A DNA stretch of 64,000 nt from Betaproteobacteria bacterium (GCA_016791265.1 JAEUMY010000004.1:62001-126000), one strand, 5' to 3'. Positions 7,920 through 18,275 are shown, numbered from the stretch's first letter. Made by a program: numbers and translations. Notes: a model not told the origin generated them from the sequence alone.

Positions 7920-9305
7920 TCAGGCGAGCAACCGCTTCAACGTTTTGCGATACGAATTCAATGCAGCCTCCTCGCCCGCATGTCGCCCTTCACGCACGCG
8001 CCAGTGCCCACCCACCATCACATCCCGCACGGGATTGCGCGCCGGTCCGAAGATGGCGGCGTCGAGCAGGTCATCGCCCTCGCGTTCGATGAGCGCGGGA
8101 TCCTCCGCGTTCATCACCACGAAATCCGCGCGGCAACCGGGGGCGATGGCGCCAGCGCGCTGCCCCAGCGCCTGCTGACCGCCCGCCAATGCCTGCCGGA
8201 ACAGACCGGCGCCAACATTGCGAATATTCGCAGTGGTGAGAACGTTGCGCCGCGCGCTTTTCAGCCGCTGGGCGTATTCGATGACGGCCACTTCGCGGAA
8301 GGGATCCACGCCCACGTGACTGTCGCCGCCGATGCCGAAGCGGCCTTTCTGCATGAGGTAGTCCGGCGCATTGAAAATGCCGTCGCCGAGATTGGCTTCG
8401 GTCGTGGGACAGAGTCCGACCACCGCGCCAGATTGCGCGAGGCGAAACGTCTCGTCGTCATCCAGGTGCGTGGCGTGAACGAGGCACCAGCGGTCGGACA
8501 GATTCGCGTTGTCGAGCAGCCAGGCGACCGGGCGCTTGTGGCTCCAGGCGAGGCAATCGTTCACCTCCTTCAACTGCTCGGCGGCGTGGATGTGGATGGG
8601 TGCCGCGGCATCGCCCTGATCCAGCGCATTGATGGCGAACGTGAGCTCGTCAGGCGTGACTGCGCGCAAGCTGTGCGGCGCGATGCCCACACGACGCAGC
8701 ATGGCGCCGGGCCGCTTCGATTCACCGCGCCGGGCGAGCAGCTCATGCACCAGCTCGGCGTAATCATCCAGCGCCATCACGAAGCGCTTCTGCCCCTCGG
8801 TCGGCGGCAGCCCGCCGAACGTGCTGTGGCGATACAACACCGGCAGCAGCGTCATGCCGATGCCCGCCGTGTCGGCGGCGGCCATCAGGCGCGTGCTCAT
8901 CTCGGTGCGGTCGGCATACGGCTGGCCGTCGATGTCGTGATGCAGGTAGTCGAACTCCGCGACCGCCGTGTAGCCAGCCTTCAGCATCTCGATGTAAAGC
9001 TGTGTGGCGATGGCCTCGTTGTCCTCGGGCGTGATGCGCGAGAGAAACTTGTACATCAGCTCGCGCCACGTCCAGAAGCTGTCGCCGGACGGCCCGGCCT
9101 TCTCGGTGAGGCCGGCCATGGCGCGCTGGAACGCGTGGGAGTGCAGGTTGGGCATGCCGGGAATGACCGGACCCCGCGCGCGCTCGGCGTCGCCGGGCGC
9201 GGCATTGACCTTGACGTTGCTGATCCACGAGTCCGCGCCGAATTCGATCAACACGTTGGGCTGCCAGCCTTCGGGGAGCAACGCTTCTTTTGCGAATAGT
9301 TTCAT
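7920..9305 (-). CDS. hutF: Formimidoylglutamate deiminase
   Basis: About 461 residues from the ATG at 9305 ([14 protein letters not shown], the usual family start). A GTG at 9344 in the same frame would add 13 residues and overlap the end of hutH; it cannot be excluded. HutF converts N-formimino-glutamate to N-formylglutamate and ammonia. Amidohydrolase signatures are present: [14 protein letters not shown] with the metal-binding [18 protein letters not shown] and GIGGDSHV. It works with HutG downstream in the operon. Confidence 0.94.
   Translation of the reverse strand: MKLFAKEALLPEGWQPNVLIEFGADSWISNVKVNAAPGDAERARGPVIPGMPNLHSHAFQRAMAGLTEKAGPSGDSFWTWRELMYKFLSRITPEDNEAIATQLYIEMLKAGYTAVAEFDYLHHDIDGQPYADRTEMSTRLMAAADTAGIGMTLLPVLYRHSTFGGLPPTEGQKRFVMALDDYAELVHELLARRGESKRPGAMLRRVGIAPHSLRAVTPDELTFAINALDQGDAAAPIHIHAAEQLKEVNDCLAWSHKRPVAWLLDNANLSDRWCLVHATHLDDDETFRLAQSGAVVGLCPTTEANLGDGIFNAPDYLMQKGRFGIGGDSHVGVDPFREVAVIEYAQRLKSARRNVLTTANIRNVGAGLFRQALAGGQQALGQRAGAIAPGCRADFVVMNAEDPALIEREGDDLLDAAIFGPARNPVRDVMVGGHWRVREGRHAGEEAALNSYRKTLKRLLA
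8220..8231. repeat. Iterated palindrome, copy 4
   Basis: In hutF, read as ANIR ([11 protein letters not shown]). Confidence 0.97.
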
Positions 9306-9333
9306 GGCAGCAATGCCTGGTTGCAGAAAAGTC

Positions 9334-10854
9334 TCATTCAGCACTCACGAGGTTGCCCACCAGATCGCGAAACACGGTGCCGGTGACCAGTTGGCGCGCG
9401 CATTCGATGTCCGGCGCGAAGAGTCGATCATGGTCGTAGTAGTGCACCGCCTTGCGAATATTCGCATGCGCCGCTTGCAGCTTGGGCGATGTCTTCAACG
9501 GCCCGCGCATGTCGATGCCCTGCGCGGCCGCGAGCAATTCAATCGCGACAATCGTCGAGGTGTTGTCCGCCATGTCGGCGAGACGCCGGCCAGCGTAAGT
9601 CGCCATGCTGACGTGATCTTCCTGGTTGGCGGAGGTGGGAATGGAATCCACGCTCGCGGGATGCGCGAGTGATTTGTTCTCGGAGGCAAGAGCCGCGGCT
9701 GTCACTTGCGCCATCATGAAGCCTGAGTTCAATCCCGACTCGCTCACGAGGAAAGGCGGCAAACCAGACAGCGTGGGATCAACCAGGAGCGCGATGCGCC
9801 GCTCGGACAGCGAACCGATTTCCGCGATGGCGAGCGCCAGGTGATCAGCGGCGAATGCAACGGGTTCGGCGTGAAAGTTGCCACCGGACAGCACGTCACC
9901 CGAGTCTGGAAACACCAGTGGATTGTCCGAGACGCCATTGGCCTCGATTTCCAGAATGTGTGCCGACTGGCGCATCACGTCGAGACACGCGCCCATCACC
10001 TGCGGCTGACAACGCAGCGAGTACGGGTCCTGCACTTTTTCGTCGCCGACGCGATGAGAGTTGCGGATTTCGCTGGTGGCGAGGAGATCGCGATAGATGC
10101 GCGCGGTGTCGATTTGTCCCTGCTGACCGCGCAGTTGATGGATGCGATCATCGAACGGCGTGTCGCTACCCATCGCCGCGTCCACCGACATGGCACCTGC
10201 GACCATCGCGGCGGCGAAGGCGTCCTCGGCGGCGAAGAGCCCCGACAACGTGAGCGCGGTCGACGCCTGCGTGCCGTTCAAGAGCGCAAGACCTTCCTTG
10301 GCGGCGAGGTCGATGGGCGCGAGGCCGGCTTTATGCAGCCCCTCGACCGCGGAGAGCGTCTTGCCATTGATCCGAACTTCGCCCAGGCCCAGCATCACCG
10401 CCGTCATGTGCGCAAGCGGCGCCAGATCGCCCGACGCGCCCACCGAGCCCTTGGCCGGAATGCATGGATAGACACGCGCGTTGTAAAGCGCGATGAGCGA
10501 TTCCACGATGAGCGGTCTCACGCCGGACATGCCTTGCGCGAGGCTCACGGCCTTCAGCACGAGAATCAGGCGCACGACTTCATCGCTCATCAGCGGGCCG
10601 GTGCCCACACTGTGCGACAGCACGAGGTTCCGCTGAAGTTCTTCCAGTTGCTCGCGTGGAATGTGGGTATGGGCCAGCTTGCCGAAGCCGGTGTTGATGC
10701 CATAGGCCGGTTCGCCCTTGGCGACAATGGCGGCAACAGTCTCGGCGCCCCTGCGAATATTCGCGATGGCGGAAGGCTCGAGTTCGAGCGGCGTGGCATC
10801 GCGCGCGATGGCGCGAAGCATGGAGAGCGTGAGTTTGCGGGTAGACAGGATCAT
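9334..10854 (-). CDS. hutH: Histidine ammonia-lyase
   Basis: 506 residues from the ATG at 10854 ([17 protein letters not shown]); more upstream ATG and GTG codons in the same frame exist, but 506 fits the family length. HutH removes ammonia from histidine to give urocanate. The Ala140-Ser141-Gly142 triad that forms the MIO prosthetic group stands in [14 protein letters not shown]; the active-site [10 protein letters not shown] loop is also intact. Two copies of the iterated palindrome lie in the gene, at residues about 31-34 and near 465. It is separated from hutU by a small gene of opposite strand. Confidence 0.96.
   Translation of the reverse strand: MILSTRKLTLSMLRAIARDATPLELEPSAIANIRRGAETVAAIVAKGEPAYGINTGFGKLAHTHIPREQLEELQRNLVLSHSVGTGPLMSDEVVRLILVLKAVSLAQGMSGVRPLIVESLIALYNARVYPCIPAKGSVGASGDLAPLAHMTAVMLGLGEVRINGKTLSAVEGLHKAGLAPIDLAAKEGLALLNGTQASTALTLSGLFAAEDAFAAAMVAGAMSVDAAMGSDTPFDDRIHQLRGQQGQIDTARIYRDLLATSEIRNSHRVGDEKVQDPYSLRCQPQVMGACLDVMRQSAHILEIEANGVSDNPLVFPDSGDVLSGGNFHAEPVAFAADHLALAIAEIGSLSERRIALLVDPTLSGLPPFLVSESGLNSGFMMAQVTAAALASENKSLAHPASVDSIPTSANQEDHVSMATYAGRRLADMADNTSTIVAIELLAAAQGIDMRGPLKTSPKLQAAHANIRKAVHYYDHDRLFAPDIECARQLVTGTVFRDLVGNLVSAE
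9454..9465. repeat. Iterated palindrome, copy 5
   Basis: In hutH, near the C-terminus, read as ANIR ([11 protein letters not shown]). Confidence 0.97.
10753..10764. repeat. Iterated palindrome, copy 6
   Basis: In hutH, N-terminal helix, read as ANIR ([11 protein letters not shown]). Confidence 0.97.
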
Positions 10855-10997
10855 GGATCGCGGCATCGGTTGGGGCATGGAAAGTTTGAGAAACGCGGAG
10901 AAGCGGGCCACGCGGCCTGCCGACGGGAATGTCCGGTCAGCCTTCCGCCTGAGTGCAGTACACTATCTGCCACGAATAGAACGGTCGGAGACACGCC

Positions 10998-11558
10998 GTG
11001 GGGAAAAAGCTGCTGGACACCCACCCGCTCATCCGGCGGGTGATTCGCATCTTCTATGTCAGCGTGATCCTGGTGCTGGGCGTGTTCGCCTGGCGCACCT
11101 GGGATGAGCTGCACACGTTGCGGCGCGTGCCGGTCGCGCTGCCGAACTTCTGGTTTTACGTCGGCGAGACGCAGGGCAAGCCGCTCATCCAGACCAACGG
11201 CACCTGGCTCACCGTCGAAGGACCGCAGCCGCGCGATCAGCTGCAGACTGCCACGCTTGAATGCTGGCAGTTCCGCATGCAATGCGTGGAGTCCGTGGCG
11301 CTTGTCAATATGCGGATAGGCTCCTTTCTTGAATCGGTGCCGCGCATTCACGACATCGAGACCTGGAACGAACGCGAGATCGTGACGAAGCCGCTTGCGA
11401 CTGACTGCTCCTCCCAGGTCGTCACGTTCAACATTCCAGAGAAGACCGTCACCTCTGTGACGAAGTTGCTGTCCGACCGGGGCGAGTGCAAGACACCGGC
11501 GCGCACCGAGCGGTTGGGCGATGGCGTCAAGGCGATGGCGGCCGCCGGCAAGCCCTGA
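10998..11558 (+). CDS. Hypothetical single-pass membrane protein
   Basis: 186 residues, not recognised. A GTG start at 10998 follows CGGAG by seven bases. One membrane segment (about residues 17-31, IFYVSVILVLGVFAW) is preceded by basic residues, so the rest is probably periplasmic. The outer part has four cysteines (ECWQFRMQC, ATDCSS, GECKTP) that may form disulfides. It points away from hutH and towards hutU, splitting the hut genes, and shares the hutH upstream region. Confidence 0.7.
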   Translation: MGKKLLDTHPLIRRVIRIFYVSVILVLGVFAWRTWDELHTLRRVPVALPNFWFYVGETQGKPLIQTNGTWLTVEGPQPRDQLQTATLECWQFRMQCVESVALVNMRIGSFLESVPRIHDIETWNEREIVTKPLATDCSSQVVTFNIPEKTVTSVTKLLSDRGECKTPARTERLGDGVKAMAAAGKP

Positions 11559-11604
11559 CTTCGGTGTGGTAGCGGTTGGCGCCGGAGTATTCATCGAGCG
11601 CAGC

Positions 11605-13314
11605 TCAGCCCTGTTGCATTGGTAGCTTCAAGCCCTGCTCGCGCGCGCAAGCCTTGGCGATGTCGTAGCCCGCATCGGCATGACGCATCACGCCGGTGCC
11701 CGGATCGTTCCACAGCACGCGGCCGAGGCGCGCATCGGCTTCCTTCGTGCCATCGCACACGATGACCACGCCCGAGTGTTGGGAGAAGCCCATGCCCACA
11801 CCGCCGCCGTGATGCAGTGACACCCAGGTGGCGCCGGACGCGGTGTTGAGCAGTGCGTTGAGCAGCGGCCAGTCGGAGACGGCATCCGAGCCATCTTTCA
11901 TCGATTCGGTTTCACGATTGGGGGACGCGACGGAGCCGGAATCCAGATGGTCGCGGCCGATCACGATGGGCGCCTTCAGTTCGCCATTGCGCACCATTTC
12001 ATTGAAGGCGAGACCCAGACGATGACGATCCCCCAGTCCGACCCAGCAGATGCGAGCGGGCAGGCCCTGGAAAGCGATGCGTTTGGAAGCCATGTCCAGC
12101 CAGTTGTGCAGGTGCTTGTCGTTGGGGATCAGCTCTTTCACCTTGGCATCGGTCTTGGCGATGTCCTCGGGATCACCTGACAGGGCGACCCAGCGGAATG
12201 GGCCCACGCCGCGGCAGAACAGCGGGCGGATATAGGCGGGCACGAAGCCGGGAAAGTCGAAGGCGTTCTTCACGCCTTCATCGAATGCAACCTGGCGGAT
12301 GTTGTTGCCGTAATCCACCGTGGGAATGCCGGCGTGGCAGAGGTCCAGCATGGCCTGCACTTGCACGGCCATGGACTGCTTCGCCGCTTTCACCACGGCC
12401 TCGGGATGGCTGGCGCGCAGGGACTTCGCCTGCTCCATGGTCCAGCCCTGCGGCAGGTAGCCGTTCAGCGGATCGTGCGCGGAGGTCTGGTCGGTCACGG
12501 CATCGGGGCGGGCCTTGGTGTCGCCCGCCTTCACGCGCTTCACGATGTCGGCGAAGACATCGGCGGCATTGCCGAGCAGGCCCACTGACACGGCTTCCCC
12601 CCTGGCGTGCGATTCATGAATGATGGCGAGCGCCTCGTCCAGCGTGGCGGCCTTGCGATCCACATAGCGCGTGCGCAGGCGGAAGTCGATGCGCGTCTCG
12701 TCGCACTCCACGGCCAGCATGGAAGCCCCTGCCATCGTCGCCGCCAGCGGCTGCGCGCCACCCATGCCGCCGAGACCACCGGTGAGAATCCATTTGCCCT
12801 TCAGATTTCCACCAAAATGCTGCCGCCCCATCTCGGCGAAGGTTTCGTATGTGCCCTGCACGATGCCTTGCGAGCCGATGTAGATCCACGACCCGGCCGT
12901 CATCTGGCCGTACATCATGAGCCCCTTGCGGTCGAGCTCATGAAAGTGCTCCCACGTGGCCCAGTGCGGGACCAGATTGCTGTTAGCCAGAAGCACGCGC
13001 GGCGCATCGACGTGGGTGCGGAACACACCCACCGGCTTGCCGGATTGAATGAGCAGTGTCTCGTCGGCTTCCAGCTTTTTCAGGGAATCCAGGATGGCGT
13101 CAAAGCACGCCCAGTCGCGCGCCGCCTTGCCGATGCCGCCATAGACGACCAGCTTGTCCGGGTTCTCCGCGACCTCGGCATCGAGGTTGTTCTGGATCAT
13201 GCGGTAGGCCGCTTCGATCAACCAGTTCTTGCAGGTGATCGCGGCGCCGCGCGGCGCGCGCACCGGGCGCGCCGCGCTTGCGGAGGTTGCAGGCGGACGG
13301 GAGAGGTCGTTCAT
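11605..13314 (-). CDS. hutU: Urocanate hydratase
   Basis: 569 residues, normal length. HutU adds water to urocanate to give imidazolonepropionate and uses a tightly bound NAD+. Visible family features are the [20 protein letters not shown] start region, [11 protein letters not shown], the glycine-rich [12 protein letters not shown] loop for NAD+, and the [17 protein letters not shown] segment with the conserved active-site cysteine. It is the first hut gene on this strand and is divergent from hutC, with the likely operator in between. Confidence 0.97.
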   Translation of the reverse strand: MNDLSRPPATSASAARPVRAPRGAAITCKNWLIEAAYRMIQNNLDAEVAENPDKLVVYGGIGKAARDWACFDAILDSLKKLEADETLLIQSGKPVGVFRTHVDAPRVLLANSNLVPHWATWEHFHELDRKGLMMYGQMTAGSWIYIGSQGIVQGTYETFAEMGRQHFGGNLKGKWILTGGLGGMGGAQPLAATMAGASMLAVECDETRIDFRLRTRYVDRKAATLDEALAIIHESHARGEAVSVGLLGNAADVFADIVKRVKAGDTKARPDAVTDQTSAHDPLNGYLPQGWTMEQAKSLRASHPEAVVKAAKQSMAVQVQAMLDLCHAGIPTVDYGNNIRQVAFDEGVKNAFDFPGFVPAYIRPLFCRGVGPFRWVALSGDPEDIAKTDAKVKELIPNDKHLHNWLDMASKRIAFQGLPARICWVGLGDRHRLGLAFNEMVRNGELKAPIVIGRDHLDSGSVASPNRETESMKDGSDAVSDWPLLNALLNTASGATWVSLHHGGGVGMGFSQHSGVVIVCDGTKEADARLGRVLWNDPGTGVMRHADAGYDIAKACAREQGLKLPMQQG

Positions 13315-13366
13315 TGGGGGACTCCTGGATTGCGCAGACAGGCTGAACAGAATGCGGGGCAGTTTA

Positions 13367-13380
13367 GTTGTCTATACAAC
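13367..13380. promoter_or_regulatory. Likely HutC operator between hutU and hutC
   Basis: GTTGT-CTAT-ACAAC, with perfect 5-bp arms around a 4-bp centre, lies in the 94-base gap between the divergent hutU and hutC starts. It resembles the TGTATA-containing sites bound by HutC in Pseudomonas. Release by urocanate would be expected. Inferred from position and symmetry. Confidence 0.65.
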
Positions 13381-13408
13381 TTGTGTCAACGCACGTAGAA
13401 TCCCGCCC

Positions 13409-14128
13409 ATGCCGAGAAAGAAGCCCGTGGCGGCGCCCGCCTACGAACAGATCAAGACCCACATCCGCAGCCACATTGCCAGTGGCGCGTGGCGCCCGGA
13501 CGATCCCGTGCCCAGCGAAGCAGCGCTGATGGCGGAGTTCGGGCTGTCACGCATGACCGTCAACCGCGCCCTGCGCGAGCTGGCGGCGGAAGGACTGGTG
13601 ACACGGGTCAAGGGTTCGGGCACGCGAGTCGCCGCGCTGCACCCCATCTCTTCGCAGCTCACCATTCGCGACATCCACGAGGAGATTGCCGAGCGCGGCC
13701 ATGTCCACGGCACCCGCGTGATACGGGTCGCGGCGGAGAGAGCCGACGCCGGTGTTGCGCGCGAGCTTGGCTTGCGCACGGGAACGACAGTGTTCCACAC
13801 CATCCTCGTCCACCTGGAGAACGGCGTGCCCATCCAGTACGAGGATCGGCATGTGAATCCCGCCGTGGCGCCCGGCTATCTGGACGTCGACTTCACCCGG
13901 GTCACGCCCACACACCATCTTCTGGAACACGCGCCTCTGACGGAGGCCACGTATTCGGTCGAGGCGCGCTTGCCGGACGCGGACGAGGCGAAACAGCTGG
14001 GCATCAGGAAGACCGAACCTTGCCTGGTGATGTTCCGCCGCACGGTGAGCGGCGCAGCCGTCGCGAGCATCGCGCGTCAGGTCTACCCAGGCTCACGCTA
14101 CCGGTTTGCCGGGCGCTTTCAAGCCTGA
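13409..14128 (+). CDS. hutC: Histidine utilisation repressor HutC (GntR family)
   Basis: 239 residues from the ATG at 13409. The N-terminal winged-helix of the GntR type is clear (AYEQIKTHIRSHIASG, then PSEAALMAEFGLSRMTVNRA), and the rest is a UTRA ligand-binding domain of the HutC type (TRDIHEEIAERGH-like region, YEDRHVNPAVAPGYL, ending RYRFAGRF). HutC normally represses hut genes until urocanate binds. Its divergent position from hutU fits this. A much longer frame starts upstream in hutU but is not credible. Confidence 0.93.
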   Translation: MPRKKPVAAPAYEQIKTHIRSHIASGAWRPDDPVPSEAALMAEFGLSRMTVNRALRELAAEGLVTRVKGSGTRVAALHPISSQLTIRDIHEEIAERGHVHGTRVIRVAAERADAGVARELGLRTGTTVFHTILVHLENGVPIQYEDRHVNPAVAPGYLDVDFTRVTPTHHLLEHAPLTEATYSVEARLPDADEAKQLGIRKTEPCLVMFRRTVSGAAVASIARQVYPGSRYRFAGRFQA

Positions 14129-14138
14129 GGTCGCGCCG

Positions 14139-14528
14139 TCAGCGCCAATGCAGCACGTGTGGACCGGCGATGAGCACCCAGGTGATGCCGGTCAGCACCA
14201 GCGACAGAAAGACCGCGGCACTGCCGATGTCCTTGGCCCGCTTGGACAAGGCATGGTCTTCAAGGCTGACCCGGTCCACGACCGCCTCGATCGCCGAATT
14301 GAGCAGCTCCACGATGAGCACGAGGAACAGGGTGGCGATGAGCAGCACGCGCTCCACGGTCTCGAACGGCAACCAGAGGGCGGCGGGCAGCAGCACGAGG
14401 CACAGCGTCAACTCCTGTCGGAACGCGTGCTCGTGTTTCACTGCCGCACCGAATCCCTCCAGCGAGTAGCGAAACGCGCGCCAGATGCGCACCAGCCCGC
14501 TGCGACTCTTGTGCGGGCTCTCACTCAT
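14139..14528 (-). CDS. dgkA: Diacylglycerol kinase
   Basis: 129 residues, the usual length for DgkA. It phosphorylates diacylglycerol to phosphatidic acid in the inner membrane, recycling lipid from membrane-derived glucan synthesis. Three membrane segments and the family signature are visible (AFRQELTLC, then ELLNSAIEAVVDRVS with the catalytic glutamates, and the HALSKRAKDIGSAAV loop). The start ATG overlaps the stop of the upstream methyltransferase gene (TGATG), so it is translated from the same transcript. Confidence 0.93.
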   Translation of the reverse strand: MSESPHKSRSGLVRIWRAFRYSLEGFGAAVKHEHAFRQELTLCLVLLPAALWLPFETVERVLLIATLFLVLIVELLNSAIEAVVDRVSLEDHALSKRAKDIGSAAVFLSLVLTGITWVLIAGPHVLHWR

Positions 14529-15646
14529 CATGGCGCTTCGAGAAAAAGTTCCAGCGGGCCCAGCGTGAAGTATTGCCCCGGTTGGGAAACCGGCCGAAAC
14601 CGCACCCCGTCGATTGCTGGCAACTGGACGGTGGCCTGGCGGATCTGCTGACGGGTCACGAGATTCATGCAAGGCTTCGACTTGAGCGTTTCGTCGAAAC
14701 GCCAGACGGCATCCACACCTTCCGCGCCGGTATGACAGAACGCGACCGACTTGTAGTAATGACTGCGAAACTCGCTCAGATTGGCACTGCGAATATTCGC
14801 CAGCGCGACTGTGGAAGCACTCATCGGCACGTCGAGCGCGTAGCGCACCTGCGCATCCGCCGCGGTTGCATGCCAGACCTCGATGCCGCCTTCCAGCACT
14901 TCTACGCGCTCGGCGCCCGCCACCTCTGCCGGCAGCACTTCGATCCGGCGCAACTCGGCGCGCTTCACCAGATCGGTGGCGAACGAGGCCGAGTCGTCTT
15001 CGCTGCGCAGATTGCGGTTCGACAGCCAGGCGACGGTGGACTCGGCGCAGCTCGTCGGCACCGTGTTGAATCCGCAGTCCGCCGCCAGAAACGCGAGACT
15101 TTCCGCATCGTGCAGCCAGCGATGGCCGGAAAAGCGCAGGCCCACATTCATCGCATCCACTTCGGTGGCCACCCCGAAGGTCTCGCGCAGAAATTCACCG
15201 GGCGCCGCCGCCTTCGGACCGAGCGCCATGAGGCGACGCCAGCTCGGCATGAGAATGCGTGACACCCCGCCCCGTTTCAGCAGCACATTCAGATTGCACA
15301 AGATGTAAGCCTGTTCTCCGAGGAAGAAATGCTCCAGCGTGTCTTCGGAGAACGCACCTTCGAACCGTCCCGCCGCCTGCGTCGGCCAGTCATCGAGGAA
15401 ATCCCACTCCAGCACGGGCGGCCCCGCCGCGAAATCGACGTTCACGAATTCGTCAAACACGTTGCTGCTGCAACCCCAGTGCAGCCACCGCGCCGGCAAC
15501 GGATCGGGCAACTCGTTCGTCCGCCACACAAATTGCGCGGCCAATGCGGGGTTCGCCGATTGCAGCGCGGCCAGCGAGAACGCCGATGACGACGGCTCGG
15601 TGCTCTTGACGGTGTCCTTGAACAAGGATTGCAGCAGTGACTTCAT
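14528..15646 (-). CDS. SAM-dependent methyltransferase-like protein
   Basis: 372 residues. The N-terminal 200 residues resemble small predicted methyltransferases of the COG4627 type: a WLHWGCSS segment in place of the SAM-binding glycine loop, VNVDFA, and FSEDTLEHFFLGEQ, where the acidic-DTLEH signature is typical. The C-terminal 170 residues are not recognised and carry a copy of the iterated palindrome. It overlaps the ligase gene by four bases (ATGA) and dgkA by one. A link to DNA repair or lipid metabolism is suggested only by this coupling. Confidence 0.65.
   Translation of the reverse strand: MKSLLQSLFKDTVKSTEPSSSAFSLAALQSANPALAAQFVWRTNELPDPLPARWLHWGCSSNVFDEFVNVDFAAGPPVLEWDFLDDWPTQAAGRFEGAFSEDTLEHFFLGEQAYILCNLNVLLKRGGVSRILMPSWRRLMALGPKAAAPGEFLRETFGVATEVDAMNVGLRFSGHRWLHDAESLAFLAADCGFNTVPTSCAESTVAWLSNRNLRSEDDSASFATDLVKRAELRRIEVLPAEVAGAERVEVLEGGIEVWHATAADAQVRYALDVPMSASTVALANIRSANLSEFRSHYYKSVAFCHTGAEGVDAVWRFDETLKSKPCMNLVTRQQIRQATVQLPAIDGVRFRPVSQPGQYFTLGPLELFLEAP
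14789..14800. repeat. Iterated palindrome, copy 7
   Basis: In the methyltransferase-like gene, read as ANIR (ALANIRSANLS). Confidence 0.97.
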
Positions 15647-17280
15647 GGCATTGGCGGGTTATCGATCATGCGCAGGATGGTCGAGAGTGTATCCGCGTCC
15701 TCGATCTTCTTGTCGCGGCGGATGCGCGCCATGCGCGGAAAGCGCACCGCGACGCCGGACTTGTGCCGCTTCGACCGCTGAATGCCTTCGAATGCCAGCT
15801 CGAACACCAGCTCGGGTTTCACCGTGCGCATCGGACCGAACTTTTCCAGCGTGTTCTTCTTGATGAACGCATCGACTTCGGCGATCTCTTCATCGGAAAG
15901 TCCCGAATACGCCTTGGCGAACGGCACCAGTTCGCGCCCGCCCGCCTCCGTGTCCTTCCAGATGGCGAAGGTGTAATCGGTATACAGGCTGGCGCGCTTG
16001 CCATGGCCGCGCTGCGCATAGACCAGCACGCAGTCAAGCGTCCAGGGCTCGATTTTCCATTTCCACCAGTCGCCGCGTGTTCTGCCGACGCCGTAGGCGG
16101 AATCACGCTGCTTCAACATCAGCCCTTCGGTGCCGCGCGCGCGACTTTCCTGCCGCGCCAGCGCCAGCGTCTCCCAGCTCGGCGCGCGCACCAGGTCAGA
16201 GAGCTGCAGCACGCGCGGACCGGACGGATCGATGACCAGGCTGTAGATCAGGCGATGCAACTGCGCGCGGCGTTCATGGAGCGGACGCGGGCGCCAGTCT
16301 TCACCCTCAAGCTCCAGCAGGTCATAGGCGAGAAAAATCACCGGCGTGTCGGCCAGCACTTTCTTTCCCGGATGCTTGCGGCCGAGCCGCTTTTGCAGAT
16401 CGGCGAAGGGACGCACCTTCTCCTCGTTGCCTGCGCGTGTCACCGCGAGGATTTCGCCGTCATAGACACCGTCCGGGAGCGCTGCGGCGGCGGCCAGAAT
16501 CTCCGGAAACTGTTCCGAGATCAGTTCCTCGCCGCGCGACCACAAATGAACGCCACCCTGCCGTTTGACGAGCTGGCCGCGAATGCCATCCCACTTCCAC
16601 TCCGCCTGCCAGTCGGCGCAGTCACCCAATTGGGCCGGGTCGCCCTCGATCGGGTGGGCGAGAAAGAAGGGATAAGGCTGTGCGGCATCGAACGCATCCC
16701 CCTCCGGTGACATGAGCCGGCGGTAACTCTCGGCTGATGGCGCCCACATGCCGGTGAGGCGGTGGGCGATGATCTTCGCATCCACACCGCTCACCTCGGC
16801 AAGAGAGCGCTGCACCAGCAGCGCGGACACGCCCACGCGGAATCCGCCGGTGATGAGTTTGTTGAACACGAAGCGTTCAGTGCCCGCGAGCTCGTTCCAG
16901 TAGCCCAGCAATGCGGCACGCTGGGCCGGCTCGTCCAGCGAACGCAGCGGCAGCAGACGCGTCTCCACCCAGCTTGCCAACGACACATCGCTGGCCGCGG
17001 ACGGCGGCGGCAGGATCAGCGCGATGGTCTCGGCCAAATCACCCACCGCGTCATAACTCTCCGCAAAGAGCCAGTCCGGCAAGCCGGCTGCTTCCGCCGC
17101 CCAGGCGTGCAGCAGCGTGGTCTTCACCGCTGCGCGCGGCCGGTTGCCGGTGAGAAACCATACCGCCCAGGCCGCATCCGGCGCATCGGCTGCGCGGAAG
17201 TATTCCGCCAGCGCACGGGTCTTGTCAGACGTGCGCGTGGAACTGTCGAGCTCTGCGAAGAGTTGCGCGAAGCGCTTCAT
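15643..17280 (-). CDS. ATP-dependent DNA ligase
   Basis: 545 residues. It seals nicks in DNA through an enzyme-AMP intermediate: the adenylated Lys229 stands in the EWKWDGIRGQ motif I, with DGEILAV, EGLMLKQ and DWWKWKIEPW as later nucleotidyltransferase motifs, followed by an OB-fold (about residues 400-540). The N-terminal 200 residues form the DNA-binding domain of this bacterial group. It lies directly after the MBL-fold exonuclease with a four-base overlap, the usual partner of this ligase type. Likely role is DNA repair; an essential NAD-dependent LigA should exist elsewhere. Confidence 0.93.
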   Translation of the reverse strand: MKRFAQLFAELDSSTRTSDKTRALAEYFRAADAPDAAWAVWFLTGNRPRAAVKTTLLHAWAAEAAGLPDWLFAESYDAVGDLAETIALILPPPSAASDVSLASWVETRLLPLRSLDEPAQRAALLGYWNELAGTERFVFNKLITGGFRVGVSALLVQRSLAEVSGVDAKIIAHRLTGMWAPSAESYRRLMSPEGDAFDAAQPYPFFLAHPIEGDPAQLGDCADWQAEWKWDGIRGQLVKRQGGVHLWSRGEELISEQFPEILAAAAALPDGVYDGEILAVTRAGNEEKVRPFADLQKRLGRKHPGKKVLADTPVIFLAYDLLELEGEDWRPRPLHERRAQLHRLIYSLVIDPSGPRVLQLSDLVRAPSWETLALARQESRARGTEGLMLKQRDSAYGVGRTRGDWWKWKIEPWTLDCVLVYAQRGHGKRASLYTDYTFAIWKDTEAGGRELVPFAKAYSGLSDEEIAEVDAFIKKNTLEKFGPMRTVKPELVFELAFEGIQRSKRHKSGVAVRFPRMARIRRDKKIEDADTLSTILRMIDNPPMP

Positions 17281-18275
17281 GAGACAGCCCCGCCCTCGCC
17301 TTCAAATTCGGTGTCCAGCGCCTCCGCATTCAGGCCGCGCTCCTGCAGGTAACGCACCATCACCGGCACTGAGCCGTGGGTCACGCGAATATTCGCAGCG
17401 CCCGTCGCCTCGATGGCGCGGATCAGCGATGGCCAGTCGGCATGGTCGGACAACACCAGGCCCAGGTCGACATTGCGCTGCTTCTTGGCGCCACGGATGG
17501 CCATCCAGCCGGATGCGAAACCGTCGGCGTAGTCACCGAAACGCTTCAACCAGGGCGTGCCTTGTGCGGACGGTGGTGCGACGATCAACGCGCGGCTGTA
17601 ATCGAACTTGCGCTCGACCTCGGACACCATTTGCGTCGCGGGCAAGTCGATACCGGCCTCGCGATAGACGCGGTTCAACGCTTCCACCGCACCATGCACG
17701 AAGATCGGCCCGATACCCGCATCCACGCCAGCCAGCAGCCGCTGCGCCTTGCCGAACGCATAGCCAAACAACACGCTGGCGCGGCCGGCGTCGGCGTTGC
17801 GCTGCCACCAGGCGTTGACCGTTGCGAATATTCGCGAGGGATCCTCCCAGCGGTAGACCGGCAAGCCAAACGTGGACTCGGTGACGAAGGTGTGGCAACG
17901 CACCGGCTCGAACGGCACGCAGGTGGGATCGGGATCGAGCTTGTAGTCGCCCGACACCACCCACACCTCGCCGCGATGTTCCACCCGCACCTGGGCCGAG
18001 CCCAGCACATGGCCCGCCGGATGCAACGACACGCGCACGCCATTCAACTCACGCACCTCGCCATAGCGCACACATTCCAGATTCACCTCCGCACCCAGCC
18101 GGTTGCGCAGCACGCCCTCGGCATGCGGCGTGGCGAGGTAGCGCGCGTGGCCCGGGCGGGCGTGGTCGGCGTGCGCGTGGGTGATGACCGCCCGGTCCAC
18201 CGGGCGCCAGGGGTCGATGTGAAAGTCGCCTGCCGCGCAATAGAGGCCGCAGGCCGTGTGCTCAAGCAATGGCAT
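17277..18275 (-). CDS. Ligase-associated DNA exonuclease (MBL fold)
   Basis: 332 residues. Metallo-beta-lactamase fold of the CPSF/SNM1-like branch, annotated in many genomes as ligase-associated DNA exonuclease. The metal site is clear: His33, His35, Asp37 and His38 in ITHAHADHA, then GHVLGSAQV, VVSGDY and LSDHADW. It should trim DNA ends before the ligase acts. The gene opens an operon with ligase, methyltransferase and dgkA. The DEXH helicase and phosphoesterase often found in this cluster are absent here. Two copies of the iterated palindrome lie inside. Confidence 0.92.
   Translation of the reverse strand: MPLLEHTACGLYCAAGDFHIDPWRPVDRAVITHAHADHARPGHARYLATPHAEGVLRNRLGAEVNLECVRYGEVRELNGVRVSLHPAGHVLGSAQVRVEHRGEVWVVSGDYKLDPDPTCVPFEPVRCHTFVTESTFGLPVYRWEDPSRIFATVNAWWQRNADAGRASVLFGYAFGKAQRLLAGVDAGIGPIFVHGAVEALNRVYREAGIDLPATQMVSEVERKFDYSRALIVAPPSAQGTPWLKRFGDYADGFASGWMAIRGAKKQRNVDLGLVLSDHADWPSLIRAIEATGAANIRVTHGSVPVMVRYLQERGLNAEALDTEFEGEGGAVS
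17385..17396. repeat. Iterated palindrome, copy 8
   Basis: In the exonuclease gene, read as ANIR (GAANIRVTHGS). Confidence 0.97.
17824..17835. repeat. Iterated palindrome, copy 9
   Basis: In the exonuclease gene, read as RIFA (PSRIFATVNAW). Confidence 0.97.

Noticed and set aside
6455..8092. A 545-residue plus-strand frame opposite hutI
   Set aside because: Antisense shadow of hutI and the helical-repeat gene; no family features.
7713..9299. A 528-residue plus-strand frame opposite hutF
   Set aside because: Antisense shadow with no recognisable domain; hutF on the other strand is certain.
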